Shown piece by piece: positions 1-7,590 of a DNA stretch of 14,191 bases (positions are counted from its first letter, which is position 1; the number at the start of each line of letters is the position of its first letter). The DNA is from an uncultured Spirochaetaceae bacterium (GTDB taxonomy: Bacteria; Spirochaetota; Spirochaetia; Sphaerochaetales; Sphaerochaetaceae). The notes beneath the pieces are model-generated. The model ran no database searches, had not been told where the DNA came from, and worked only from the letters and a program-made list of their open reading frames with translations. The stretch is taken from contig CAMKPI010000032.1 of the NCBI GenBank assembly GCA_946414625.1, positions 1 through 14,191 of the forward strand, given 5' to 3'. The position numbers and the translations under genes were made by a program.

Positions 1-125
1 ATTCTTATGTTAATTATACTTTATTCATTTAATTCTCTGGCAATTGTCTGATTTCAAAGTATATTGGTCTCAAACAAGTTGATTTCGTGGGATAGGGATA
101 GAACAAAACTTTACTTGAGTTGAAA

Positions 126-141
126 TGTTTCACGTGAAACA
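126..141. promoter_or_regulatory. parS: parS centromere site (ParB-binding palindrome)
   Basis: The sequence TGTTTCACGTGAAACA is a perfect 16-bp palindrome and matches the known bacterial parS consensus at every position. ParB loads onto such sites as a CTP-dependent clamp and spreads, and ParA then separates the duplicated origins. The site lies about 430 bp upstream of parA, on the far side of nfu, immediately beside the nfu terminator. No second perfect copy was seen in the window. Chromosomal parS sites usually cluster near oriC, so this region is probably origin-proximal. Confidence 0.95.
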
Positions 142-172
142 AAATTCCTCCTGACACAACTGCCAGGAGGAA
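141..172 (-). terminator. Rho-independent terminator of nfu
   Basis: TTCCTCCTG (145-153) and CAGGAGGAA (164-172) form a perfect 9-bp stem with a 10-nt loop. Read on the minus strand, the stem is followed by ATTTTG, which gives the T-tract (bases 144-141). It lies about 40 nt beyond the nfu stop codon, in the right orientation to end the nfu transcript. The last T of the tract is also the last base of the parS palindrome. Confidence 0.85.
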
Positions 173-212
173 AACTTGAAAAAAGTAAACACGAAAAAGA
201 AAAAAGCTGAAA

Positions 213-449
213 TTACTCCGCAAAAGCGAGATTCTCGACCACGATGTCCGGATCCACAGATACTTTCAGCATTCGTTCAACACCGCCTTTCAGTGTCATT
301 GCTGCCATTGCACAGCCGGCGCAAGCTCCACGCAAAGAAACATAAACAGTTTTGCCTTCCATTTTGACAAAATCTATGTCTCCTCCATCGTTCTGAAGGC
401 TTGGTCGGATTTTGTCTAGCGCTTCCTTGACTTTGGTTTCTAATTCCAT
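213..449 (-). CDS. NifU C-terminal-domain (Nfu-type) Fe-S cluster scaffold protein
   Basis: A 78-residue protein consisting of the NifU-like/Nfu domain alone. The N-terminal helix is followed by IRPSLQNDGGDIDFV, the typical start of this fold, and then by the CAGC motif (C43, C46). In this family that Cys pair holds a labile [4Fe-4S] cluster, bridged between two subunits, for delivery to apo-enzymes. Single-domain Nfu proteins of about 75-80 residues are common in bacteria. The ATG at 449 is preceded by AAGGAG (463-458) with 8-nt spacing, which fixes the start. The gene is divergent from parA across 126 bp, has its own promoter and ends in a strong terminator, so it is probably a single-gene unit. 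No other Fe-S assembly gene is visible in the window. Confidence 0.93.
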   Translation of the reverse strand: MELETKVKEALDKIRPSLQNDGGDIDFVKMEGKTVYVSLRGACAGCAMAAMTLKGGVERMLKVSVDPDIVVENLAFAE

Positions 450-489
450 ATTAAGTACTCCTTACGACAATAGTTAAATACTGTACATC

Positions 490-518
490 AATATAAATAT
501 TTTACAAATAATCGTCAA
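490..518 (-). promoter_or_regulatory. Sigma-70-type promoter of nfu
   Basis: On the minus strand, TTGACG (518-513) and TATATT (495-490) are separated by exactly 17 bp. Each hexamer matches the consensus at five of six positions. Initiation would fall near 483, giving a leader of about 35 nt that contains the AAGGAG ribosome site. Identified by sequence match only. Confidence 0.6.
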
Positions 519-525
519 TTTCTTA

Positions 526-554
526 ATGACAAGCGTTTAATCATACAATATTAT
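526..554 (+). promoter_or_regulatory. Sigma-70-type promoter of parAB
   Basis: ATGACA (526-531) and TATTAT (549-554) are separated by 17 bp, each with five of six consensus matches. Initiation near 561 would leave a short leader carrying AAAGGGA (564-570) 5 nt before the parA ATG. The overlapping TACAAT at 544-549 is an alternative -10, but it has no well-spaced -35. Confidence 0.5.
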
Positions 555-575
555 GAGATTGTCAAAGGGATCTCT

Positions 576-1337
576 ATGAAGGCAAGGAAAATAATATTTA
601 TAAACCAGAAAGGGGGTGTGGGGAAAACCACATCTTGTGTAAATCTCGGTTCGGCATTGGCAAAGGACGGGAATAAAGTTCTGCTTCTTGATTTAGACGC
701 CCAAGGCAATCTCACAAGTGCGGTTTCCGCTGATACAGGAAAGCCTGGGGTGTACGAGTTGTTCACCGACGACGAACCTGGTGATATTGTCCAAACAACT
801 CCAGTGGACAACCTGTTCTGTATTTCAGGAGGAATCAATCTGGCGGGGCTTGCTGTGGAGCTGGTGGATGAGATCGGCAGAGAATTCTTCTTGAAAAATG
901 CGTTAGCAAAGTATGAGACAGAATATGATTACATTTTGTGTGATTGTCCGCCGGCCTTGGATCTCGTTTCAATAAACGCGCTTGCCTTTACTGAAAACGT
1001 GGTGATCCCTCTGCAGTGTGAGTATTTTGCTCTTGAAGGATTGAATCAGCTGTTGAAGACGATAAATTCTGTAAAGAAAAAGATTAACACTGGTTTGAAG
1101 ATTCTCGGAATTGTTTTCACAATGTACGCAAAGCGCGCCCGTCTCAACCAGGAAGTTGTTGATGACGTGACAAAATATTTTCCAGATCTTGTGTTCAAGA
1201 CAAAAATTCCTCGAAACATCAGACTATCAGAGGCGCCGTCCCATGGTCTGCCAATAAACGCATACGACGCCTCCAGCGCAGGTGCAAAAGCGTATAATGA
1301 TCTTGCAAAGGAGGTAGTGACACGTGTCAGCAAATAA
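576..1337 (+). CDS. parA: Chromosome-partitioning ATPase ParA (Soj)
   Basis: A 253-residue P-loop ATPase of the ParA/MinD family, of standard length for chromosomal Soj without an N-terminal DNA-binding extension. The deviant Walker A motif KGGVGKTT is at residues 12-19 with the signature Lys12. The DLDAQGN motif is at 39-45, and the Walker B stretch ILCDCPP, with Asp123, is at 120-126. ParA-ATP dimers bind the nucleoid non-specifically, and ParB stimulates their ATPase to move parS regions apart. The ATG has AAAGGGA 5 nt upstream. The 3' end overlaps parB by 14 nt, which points to translational coupling. The parS site and parB alongside make a complete ParABS system. Nothing is truncated. 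Confidence 0.97.
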   Translation: MKARKIIFINQKGGVGKTTSCVNLGSALAKDGNKVLLLDLDAQGNLTSAVSADTGKPGVYELFTDDEPGDIVQTTPVDNLFCISGGINLAGLAVELVDEIGREFFLKNALAKYETEYDYILCDCPPALDLVSINALAFTENVVIPLQCEYFALEGLNQLLKTINSVKKKINTGLKILGIVFTMYAKRARLNQEVVDDVTKYFPDLVFKTKIPRNIRLSEAPSHGLPINAYDASSAGAKAYNDLAKEVVTRVSK

Positions 1338-2256
1338 ACTCGGGAAGAAAGGCTTGGGTCGTGGTATAGAATCTCTGATTGGCGATTATGATAATTCCTC
1401 GTTTGAAATTGAAAAGTTAGAGGAAGCTGGGTTGAAGGTACGGGAGATTGAAATCGGCAAAATCAGACCAAACCCCAACCAGCCCAGGAAGGATTTCGAT
1501 GGGGATTCCTTAAAAGAGCTGAGGGATTCGATATTGTCTCAGGGAATAATCAGTCCCTTGATTGTAGAGGAAATTGCAAAGGATTCATATATAATAATTG
1601 CCGGCGAAAGAAGATACCGCGCGGCGAATATGGCAGGGCTTCAGACCGTTCCATGCATTGTTAGATCGTTCAACGATGTACAGAGAATGGAGGTTGCTTT
1701 AATTGAAAATATCCAAAGAGAGAATCTCAATCCTGTTGAAGAGGCACGCGCGTATAGTTATCTTATTTCAGAGCATGGCATTAAACAGGAGGATCTCTCG
1801 AAAAGGGTTGGTAAAAGCAGATCCGCCATCGCAAACAGCGTAAGGCTGCTGAATCTTCCTGCAAACATGCTGGAATCTCTTTCTTCAGGCAAGATTACCG
1901 CAGGACATGCCAGGGCTTTGTTGAGCGTTGAGAATCCGGCAGATCGGGAAATACTTTTCGGCAGAATTTTAAAAAGTGGTTTGTCTGTCAGGGAAGCTGA
2001 AACACTCGCCAGTGCACTAAACAACGGTTCCAGAGCGGCAAACACGGTGAAGGAGACTTCTTCCAAAACGAAAACCGAGGAAATTCTGGAGATTGAGGAG
2101 AAGTTTCTGCAGGTCACTGGCTGCAATGTCGAGGTCAAGGGAAAGGCAAATAAAGGTAGGCTTGTGATTCCATTCTCGAATGCGGGTGAACTGGAACGGA
2201 TTTACCAACTTTTGGCTCCGGGAGATATCTTGTTCGAAGACGCAGAGGAAATTTGA
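1324..2256 (+). CDS. parB: Chromosome-partitioning protein ParB (Spo0J), CTP-dependent DNA clamp
   Basis: A 310-residue ParB of normal length. Domains in order are: a short basic N-terminal tail (GKKGLGRG) of the kind that stimulates ParA; the ParB/Srx CTP-binding domain from about 38 to 130, with NPNQPRKDF and the arginine-rich GERRYRA box (94-100); ENIQRENLNP (128-137); a helix-turn-helix around 157-178 that reads parS; and a C-terminal dimerisation region after about 245. The start is GTG at 1324, inside the end of parA, chosen because a full AAAGGAGGT Shine-Dalgarno (1307-1315) lies 8 nt upstream. A perfect parS site at 126-141 is its expected target. No convincing terminator follows, so transcription may read into the isomerase gene. 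Confidence 0.96.
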   Translation: MSANKLGKKGLGRGIESLIGDYDNSSFEIEKLEEAGLKVREIEIGKIRPNPNQPRKDFDGDSLKELRDSILSQGIISPLIVEEIAKDSYIIIAGERRYRAANMAGLQTVPCIVRSFNDVQRMEVALIENIQRENLNPVEEARAYSYLISEHGIKQEDLSKRVGKSRSAIANSVRLLNLPANMLESLSSGKITAGHARALLSVENPADREILFGRILKSGLSVREAETLASALNNGSRAANTVKETSSKTKTEEILEIEEKFLQVTGCNVEVKGKANKGRLVIPFSNAGELERIYQLLAPGDILFEDAEEI

Positions 2257-2307
2257 ACGGAGCATGGGGCCTGGGAAAGGAAATTCGGAGAAAATAAAAC
2301 TAAACAC

Positions 2308-2336
2308 TTGACATCTTTTCAAATATATGTTATTTA
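2308..2336 (+). promoter_or_regulatory. Possible promoter overlapping the start of the isomerase gene
   Basis: A perfect TTGACA -35 (2308-2313) lies in an AT-rich stretch, with TATTTA (2331-2336) at 17-bp spacing. That -10 matches the consensus at only three of six positions. If used, the transcript would begin near 2343, downstream of both in-frame ATG codons (2327, 2339). The call is therefore tentative. Confidence 0.3.
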
Positions 2337-3451
2337 ATATGTGTAGTAATAAAAGGCATGGGCTTGAAGAGGAAGTCGATGAACGCAGAAAACGTCGATA
2401 TAAACCTCTTATTTGCTTGTCTTTGGCGTTTTGTTTATTATTTTCTCAAGCCGGCGCCTTGTTTGGTGCAAGAGCCTATATGAACACGGGAGAGATAAAG
2501 AAAATGGATTGGAAGAATAGAGACGGCCTGTATGCAGTTATAGACACAGAAAAGGGAGATATAGTCCTGGAATTGGAATATAAAAAGGTTCCGATGACAG
2601 TTGCTAACTTTGTGGGTCTTGTCGAGGGGGATCTGAATTTGGAGAATCCTGGTGAGAATTTCTATGAAGGACTGAATTTCCACCGGGTGATAGACAATTT
2701 CATGATTCAGGGAGGCTGCCCCAAAGGAGATGGCACCGGCGGTCCGGGATATAGTTTTCCTGATGAGTTCGATTCCTCTCTTCGTCATGATGGGCCCGGA
2801 GTTCTCAGCATGGCGAACGCAGGTCCAGGTACCAATGGCAGCCAGTTCTTTATCACGCACGTGAAGACTCCATGGCTTAATGACAAGCATTCAGTTTTCG
2901 GTCATGTTATTGAAGGCCAGGATGTTGTGAACAGCATCAGGCAGGGAGATAGGATCAACAACGTCACGATTGTCCGTGTTGGAAACGACGCAGAGGCTTT
3001 CAAAGTAACAAAGCAGTTTTTCTCGGATCTGGTGGATGAGGCTGCGAAAAAAGCACAGAAGAGACGGCTCGATGAACTGAAAAAAATCGAAGATGAGATT
3101 AAGAACCGTTTTCCGGATGCAAAAGAAACTCCCTCAGGACTTAAAATCGTTGTTATAAAGCAGGGTGATGGGAAAGAGTCTCCAAAAATGGGGGACAATG
3201 TGAAGGTTCACTATCAGGGTTCTCTGATGGACGGGCGCATATTTGATTCTTCCTATAAGAGAGGAGCACCTGTTATCCTTCAGATAGGTCAGGTGATAGA
3301 GGGTTGGAACGAGGCTTTGGTGAACATGACGCGCGGGGATAAGTGGACGCTTGTCATCCCTCCCGAGCTGGGGTACGGAGTTCATGGAGTCCCCGGAGTC
3401 ATCCCTCCGAACGCTCATTTGATATTCGATGTTGAGCTGATTGATTTTTAG
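2327..3451 (+). CDS. Secreted dual-family peptidyl-prolyl cis-trans isomerase (cyclophilin-FKBP fusion)
   Basis: A 374-residue protein with two unrelated prolyl isomerase domains. After a charged stretch (ERRKRRYK) comes a hydrophobic segment (about 28-47) ending GARA, a plausible signal peptide, so the enzyme probably acts in the periplasm. The cyclophilin domain spans about 68-225, with FHRVIDNFMIQGG (118-130, catalytic Arg120), GSQFFIT (171-177) and PWLNDKHSVFG (182-192). A charged helical linker covers about 228-262. The FKBP domain spans about 269-374, with VHYQGSLMDGRIFDSSY (294-310), VIEGW (323-327) and PPELGYG (345-351). Such CFBP-type dual immunophilins are known from a few bacteria, spirochaetes among them as I recall. 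The start is uncertain: neither ATG 2327 nor ATG 2339 has a Shine-Dalgarno sequence. Confidence 0.92.
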   Translation: MLFNMCSNKRHGLEEEVDERRKRRYKPLICLSLAFCLLFSQAGALFGARAYMNTGEIKKMDWKNRDGLYAVIDTEKGDIVLELEYKKVPMTVANFVGLVEGDLNLENPGENFYEGLNFHRVIDNFMIQGGCPKGDGTGGPGYSFPDEFDSSLRHDGPGVLSMANAGPGTNGSQFFITHVKTPWLNDKHSVFGHVIEGQDVVNSIRQGDRINNVTIVRVGNDAEAFKVTKQFFSDLVDEAAKKAQKRRLDELKKIEDEIKNRFPDAKETPSGLKIVVIKQGDGKESPKMGDNVKVHYQGSLMDGRIFDSSYKRGAPVILQIGQVIEGWNEALVNMTRGDKWTLVIPPELGYGVHGVPGVIPPNAHLIFDVELIDF

Positions 3452-3552
3452 ATTATCCGCAGATTTTAATTTTTAATTCACGTCAGGAGAAGCGGCATTA
3501 TTCATCGGAAGCAGGGTATGGGGGACGTCCTGTTTAATAAGGAGTTCTTACT

Positions 3553-4908
3553 ATGTCTAGAGTCGAAGTAAGATTTGTTTGCGAGGAATGTGGCTACGCT
3601 AGCCCGAAGTGGCTGGGTAAGTGTCCTGGGTGCGGATCATGGAATTCGTTTGTGGAGGAACGGATTAACGAGGAGCAAAGGAAGGGCAAAAGAATTGATA
3701 AGCCGTCCTTACAAGCCTCCAGCATACCTCTTTCAAAGGTTCCGTATGAATCTGATTTCCGATTTGAGAGCGGGCTGTCTGAGCTGGACAGGGTGCTTGG
3801 CGGAGGGATTGTGAAGGCTTCCTCGATTCTTGTTGGCGGAGAGCCCGGAATCGGAAAATCAACCTTGCTTATTCAGGTGGCGCACAACTGTTCTGCGGAT
3901 CGGAAAGTTCTTTATGTGTCCGGCGAAGAATCCGCCGGGCAGGTGCGGCAGAGAGCAGAGCGGTTGGGTTTGGTTCTGGACAGGATAAATATTCTCACGG
4001 AAACAAACCTAGAGGTGATTCTTGATGTAATCGAAAAAGAAAAGCCTCAGATAGTTATTGTGGACTCCTTACAAACTCTTTCTTCTGCCGAGATTTCCTC
4101 TCATGCGGGATCTGTGTCTCAAATCAGGTATGGCTGCATGGAGATATCCGGCGTATGCAAAGAGGTCGGAGCCGCGGTGTTTTATGTTGCACATGTCACA
4201 AAGGAAGGCACGATTGCGGGACCTAAAATCATCGAGCACATGGTTGATACTGTGTTGTATTTCGAGCAGGGTGCAATGGGCGTGAGGCTTGTGAGGTCGG
4301 CGAAAAACAGATTCGGCTCCGTAGACGAGATTGGGATCTTTCAAATGTCGGACAAAGGCCTCGATCCCGTGTCCGATCCATCCATGTTTTTTGTTTCCGA
4401 GAGGCAGGATGAGCAGATTCCTCCGGGAATTGCCTTTTCCGCTGTGATTGAAGGAAGCCGTACATTCATTGTTGAGATTCAGGCCCTGGTTGTGGATTCA
4501 AAGGCTGGCTACGGTAGAATATATTCCGAAAAGGTGGAGAGTTCCCGAATCAGCAGAATTGCCGCGATAATGGAGCGTCATGCAAATGTTAGGATGACTG
4601 ACAAAGACATTTACGTGAATGTTGCGGGGGGCGTGAAAGTAGATGATGTCTGCATTGATTTGGCGATAGCCGAGGCGTTGTGGTCTGCTTATGCGAATGT
4701 AAGCCTTCCTGACAAAATGTTGTGTCTCGGAGAGCTGAGCCTTGCCGGCGAGGTTCGTCCGGTGAGTTTTGCCGGAAAACGTCTTAAGGCTGCAAGCGAC
4801 ATGGGTTTCAAGCGAGCCGTCACATCCCGCGTCAATGAAGCGGAAGTAAGTCTGCAAGTGAAAAATTGCCATATGATAGGCGACGCGTTTGGCGTATTGG
4901 AGAGATAG
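3553..4908 (+). CDS. radA: DNA repair protein RadA (Sms), branch-migration ATPase
   Basis: A 451-residue RadA of usual length. The N-terminal Cys4 zinc finger has C10-x2-C13 and C24-x2-C27, and it is followed by the RecA-like ATPase. Walker A is GGEPGIGKST (95-104), Walker B is IVIVDSLQTL, and the RadA-specific KNRFG motif is present. The C-terminal third is the Lon-protease-like domain (GGVKVDDVCIDLAIAEAL), which in RadA is a structural DNA-binding platform rather than a protease. RadA is a hexameric motor that extends D-loops and drives branch migration in recombination. The ATG follows AAGGAG with 8-nt spacing. It is separated from the isomerase by 101 bp with no clear terminator. The next gene begins 2 nt after its stop, which suggests a shared transcript. 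Confidence 0.96.
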   Translation: MSRVEVRFVCEECGYASPKWLGKCPGCGSWNSFVEERINEEQRKGKRIDKPSLQASSIPLSKVPYESDFRFESGLSELDRVLGGGIVKASSILVGGEPGIGKSTLLIQVAHNCSADRKVLYVSGEESAGQVRQRAERLGLVLDRINILTETNLEVILDVIEKEKPQIVIVDSLQTLSSAEISSHAGSVSQIRYGCMEISGVCKEVGAAVFYVAHVTKEGTIAGPKIIEHMVDTVLYFEQGAMGVRLVRSAKNRFGSVDEIGIFQMSDKGLDPVSDPSMFFVSERQDEQIPPGIAFSAVIEGSRTFIVEIQALVVDSKAGYGRIYSEKVESSRISRIAAIMERHANVRMTDKDIYVNVAGGVKVDDVCIDLAIAEALWSAYANVSLPDKMLCLGELSLAGEVRPVSFAGKRLKAASDMGFKRAVTSRVNEAEVSLQVKNCHMIGDAFGVLER

Positions 4909-4910
4909 AA

Positions 4911-6107
4911 ATGGAAGTGAAGGAAGAAGGCGGGCAGGTTGTCATCTCTTTGGACGGACGTATAGACACGGCAAACGCGGCTCAGGTTGAGGAATACATC
5001 AACAGCGCGCTGTCTTCCTTCCCTGACAGAGGGCTTTGTCTCGACGCGGATAGATTGGAATACATTTCCAGTGTTGGCATACGCATTCTTTTGAGACTGC
5101 ATAAGAGATTGCAAGGAAAGCTTACTATCAGAAATGTTACTAACAACAACTACGAACTGTTTTCGATGACAGGGTTGACCGAGGTCATACGAATCTCAAA
5201 AAAACTCCGCGAGGTTTCGATTGATGGGTGCAGAATCCTGGGCAGCGGCGCGAAGGGTACTGTGTATAGGCTCGACGGAGAGACCGTCTTGAAAGTCTTC
5301 GCGCCCGGAATATCTCTTGCGGAGATAGAGGCCGAGCGAGAGAATTCCAGGCAAGCCCTGATTTGCGGGGTCCCCACGGCGATTCCTTTTGACACTGTGA
5401 GGGTGGGAGATCTTTATGGATTGATCTATGAAGTCATTGACGCCAGGACCTTGAACGATATTGTCGTCGAGAACCCGGAAACGCTCAAAGATTTGATTCC
5501 GATATATGTGGCTTTTCTGCGGGATTTGAACACCAACGAGAGCAGGAACAAGAGGATTCCCTCCGCCGCAGCCCAGTTTTTGAAGAATCTCGACGAGATC
5601 GGTTCCTCTCTTGATCCGAAAGAGGAGAAGCGGCTGAAGCAACTTTTGGAGAACATGCCCGAGGAATTTCATCTCATACACGGGGACGCTCAGTTCAAGA
5701 ACATCATGATGGTCAGTGGAGAGGTTATGGTAATCGACTTGGATTCCCTGTGCGTTGGGGATCCGGTTTTTGAGCTTGCCGCCCTATATGTCACATACAT
5801 TCTGTTCTATGCGGACGATAACACGCAAAACGAGAGGTTCCTGGGACTCGACGAGAAAACTGGCGGTCGTATTTTTTACAGTACTTTGGAGGAATATCTG
5901 AAACAGTGCGGAGTCGGGTTTTCAAGGGAAGACGTGGATGACGCATTGCGGAAGATTCGCCTTGTTGGATGCCTTAGGTTCCTTTGTCTCATGCTTATCG
6001 ACTTCAAGAGAGAGAAAAGCGATCTGAAGGATCTCAGGGTGCGCCGGGCATTGCAGGGAATCTCCGAAACAGTTTTCCTGGTGGAAGACCTCAGGCTCTT
6101 GTCGTGA
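4911..6107 (+). CDS. STAS domain fused to an aminoglycoside-phosphotransferase-like kinase
   Basis: A 398-residue two-domain protein. Residues 1 to about 100 form a STAS domain like that of anti-sigma-factor antagonists, with YISSVGIRILL (51-61) at the place where such proteins are phosphorylated on Ser. Residues from about 105 form a protein-kinase/APH-fold phosphotransferase: glycine loop GSGAKGTVYR (111-120), Lys128 in VLKVF, catalytic loop HGDAQFKN (257-264), and metal-binding IDLD with GDP (275-285). The kinase half resembles the phosphotransferase family first defined as Fibrobacter paralogues (TIGR02172). Its substrate is unknown, and antibiotic resistance is not implied. ATG 4911 is chosen because GGAGAG lies 6 nt upstream. 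A TTG at 4866 would extend into radA and add no domain. Tight coupling to radA suggests co-expression. Confidence 0.85.
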   Translation: MEVKEEGGQVVISLDGRIDTANAAQVEEYINSALSSFPDRGLCLDADRLEYISSVGIRILLRLHKRLQGKLTIRNVTNNNYELFSMTGLTEVIRISKKLREVSIDGCRILGSGAKGTVYRLDGETVLKVFAPGISLAEIEAERENSRQALICGVPTAIPFDTVRVGDLYGLIYEVIDARTLNDIVVENPETLKDLIPIYVAFLRDLNTNESRNKRIPSAAAQFLKNLDEIGSSLDPKEEKRLKQLLENMPEEFHLIHGDAQFKNIMMVSGEVMVIDLDSLCVGDPVFELAALYVTYILFYADDNTQNERFLGLDEKTGGRIFYSTLEEYLKQCGVGFSREDVDDALRKIRLVGCLRFLCLMLIDFKREKSDLKDLRVRRALQGISETVFLVEDLRLLS

Positions 6108-6304
6108 GGGTGTGCGGCACCTCGTGAGATGTGTATGAGACTTGTGGTGCTCTGGGCGCTTTGCGTCTGAAAAAGAAAGAAGGGGCGGGAAGCGTTTCGG
6201 CGCGAGAAACGGAAGCAGCAGTCTGCACGATATCGGAATTGAGCGCTTGGTGCGGATAGCGGAAATGACTCTTCTCGTATGCGGCGAGTGTTTTCAGAGT
6301 CGGA
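6108..6304. other. Intergenic region between convergent genes, with a small hairpin
   Basis: This 197-bp gap separates the ends of the STAS-kinase and TraB genes. CGTTTC (6193-6198) and GAAACG (6206-6211) form a 6-bp stem with a 7-nt loop, but no T-run follows on either strand, so it is not a clear intrinsic terminator. GAGG/CCTC just after the upstream stop codon is weaker still. An open frame crossing the region (from 6142) runs antisense into TraB and is not considered coding. Confidence 0.4.
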
Positions 6305-7504
6305 TCAACTTTTTCCGAAAATTCGAAGTACTACCGGAAAGGTCAGCACTGTGCCTATTATGCTGCCAAAAGTGGTTGCGAAGAAAACGGTGAACGTGTG
6401 TAGAACCTTGTTGCGGAACCAGCCTCGGAAAGTGGAGATATCGTCCGATATCGTCTCGAAATCCTTCACCCTTGGTTTTTTCAGACCCGCTTCCGCCATT
6501 CCGGTGAACATTCCCACCCCTACAACGGGACTCATCACCGCAACTGGGGCGCTCACCAGGGCTACAATCCAGTTGAGCGGGTGAGCCAAGGCAAGAATTG
6601 CGAACAACATCGTAGTAAGTCCGTTGCTGAGAACCCAAAGCATAAAGTTCTTCATTCCCTGGCTGAAACCGTAGTTCAGAAAGCAGAAGAGGATGTATAG
6701 GACGATCGCGGAAGGAATTATCCAGCCGGCAAGGCGGCCGATTTTAGACGGCGCGGGGGTTTGTGAAATCTGCGAAAGGTCCGTATCGATTCGTCCAGCC
6801 TCCAGATCTCCGATTGTTTTAATTATGCCCTGCATGTGACCCGCGCCGATCACTGCAAATTTGTTATGTCCAGCGGCGGTGTATATGCTTGTGGCGAGGT
6901 AGCGGTCGCGTTCATCGATGAGTGCCTTTTTGGCGGCGGGAAGTTCCCGGGACAGCTCACCCATCATTTCCTGCAGGGTGTCACTGTTTTTCATCTTTTC
7001 GATGTCTTCCTCTGAGAACTTCTCTTTTTCAAATATTGCGCCGAAGAGAGACACCAGAAGCTTGACCTTGTTCCACGCTCCGCTCATCGCCCACGCCCGT
7101 TTGAACGTCACTGTGATATCGCGGTCGCAAAGGGAGATCGGAATTCCCTTCTCCTTTGCATATTCCCCGGCGGATAGGATCTCTTCTCCAGGCATGCTGC
7201 CCGTGTTCAGACCCATTCTTTTTTGAAAGGATGCCAGCGCGGTGTTCGCCAGGATAAGAAAAGTCTTGCCTTCTTTGAACACCTTCTGAAGGTTCATGTT
7301 GTCGTAGGCGTTTTTCTCGGTCTTTGCTTTGAAGCGTCCGTTGTCGAGTTCCAGGCACACCATGTCGGGCTCTGTAGCGTCCAGCGTGTCATGCACTTCT
7401 TTCACGCTGTCTGCCGACACGTGCGCCGTGCCTACAAGCGTTATCGTGTCGCCGTTATCAAGGGTGAGTTTATAAACCGTGTCGCTCTGCTTCTCCGTCG
7501 TCAT
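6305..7504 (-). CDS. TraB/PrgY-family protein with C-terminal membrane domain
   Basis: A 399-residue protein of the TraB/PrgY (GumN-related) superfamily. The N-terminal globular part holds GTAHVS (25-30), CLELDNGR (50-57, Glu52), DERDRYLA (197-204) and GAGHMQGI (220-227), which are the conserved motifs of the proposed metal-dependent hydrolase fold. The C-terminal part (about 259-396) has four to five hydrophobic segments, so it is probably an inner-membrane anchor. Enterococcal PrgY limits peptide pheromone activity, but the role of chromosomal members elsewhere is largely unknown and I infer none here. The gene is convergent with the STAS-kinase and divergent from the DUF45 gene. No Shine-Dalgarno precedes the ATG; a -10-like TAAAAT lies 6 nt upstream, which suggests leaderless translation. 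Confidence 0.88.
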   Translation of the reverse strand: MTTEKQSDTVYKLTLDNGDTITLVGTAHVSADSVKEVHDTLDATEPDMVCLELDNGRFKAKTEKNAYDNMNLQKVFKEGKTFLILANTALASFQKRMGLNTGSMPGEEILSAGEYAKEKGIPISLCDRDITVTFKRAWAMSGAWNKVKLLVSLFGAIFEKEKFSEEDIEKMKNSDTLQEMMGELSRELPAAKKALIDERDRYLATSIYTAAGHNKFAVIGAGHMQGIIKTIGDLEAGRIDTDLSQISQTPAPSKIGRLAGWIIPSAIVLYILFCFLNYGFSQGMKNFMLWVLSNGLTTMLFAILALAHPLNWIVALVSAPVAVMSPVVGVGMFTGMAEAGLKKPRVKDFETISDDISTFRGWFRNKVLHTFTVFFATTFGSIIGTVLTFPVVLRIFGKS

Positions 7505-7510
7505 GCTTTA

Positions 7511-7539
7511 ATTTTACATGTATGCACCGTCAAATTCAA
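7511..7539 (-). promoter_or_regulatory. Putative promoter giving a leaderless TraB-family mRNA
   Basis: On the minus strand, TTGAAT (7539-7534) and TAAAAT (7516-7511) have 17-bp spacing, then 6 nt (TAAAGC), then the ATG at 7504. A start site 7 nt past the -10 would coincide with the A of ATG. The absence of any Shine-Dalgarno sequence fits. Confidence 0.5.
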
Positions 7540-7590
7540 TGTCAAGATGATTCAGATCCGTGCGCGAGGATTCTGTGGCGCATCCCGGGT

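Noticed and set aside
29..223. 64-residue minus-strand open frame at the left edge
   Set aside because: It reads through the nfu terminator hairpin and parS and overlaps the nfu 3' end. Its composition follows the AT-rich DNA, and it has no ribosome-binding site.
1318..1331. CACGTG-centred palindrome at the parB start, as a second parS site
   Set aside because: Only the central CACGTG and a few flanking bases fit the 16-bp parS consensus. It looks like chance overlap with the GTG start region.
4866..4910. TTG start extending the STAS-kinase upstream into radA
   Set aside because: The extra 15 residues are in the radA reading region and add no domain. ATG 4911 has a proper GGAGAG site.
6142..6393. 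83-residue plus-strand open frame downstream of the STAS-kinase
   Set aside because: Half of it is antisense to the TraB 3' end. It has no ribosome site and no recognisable motif.
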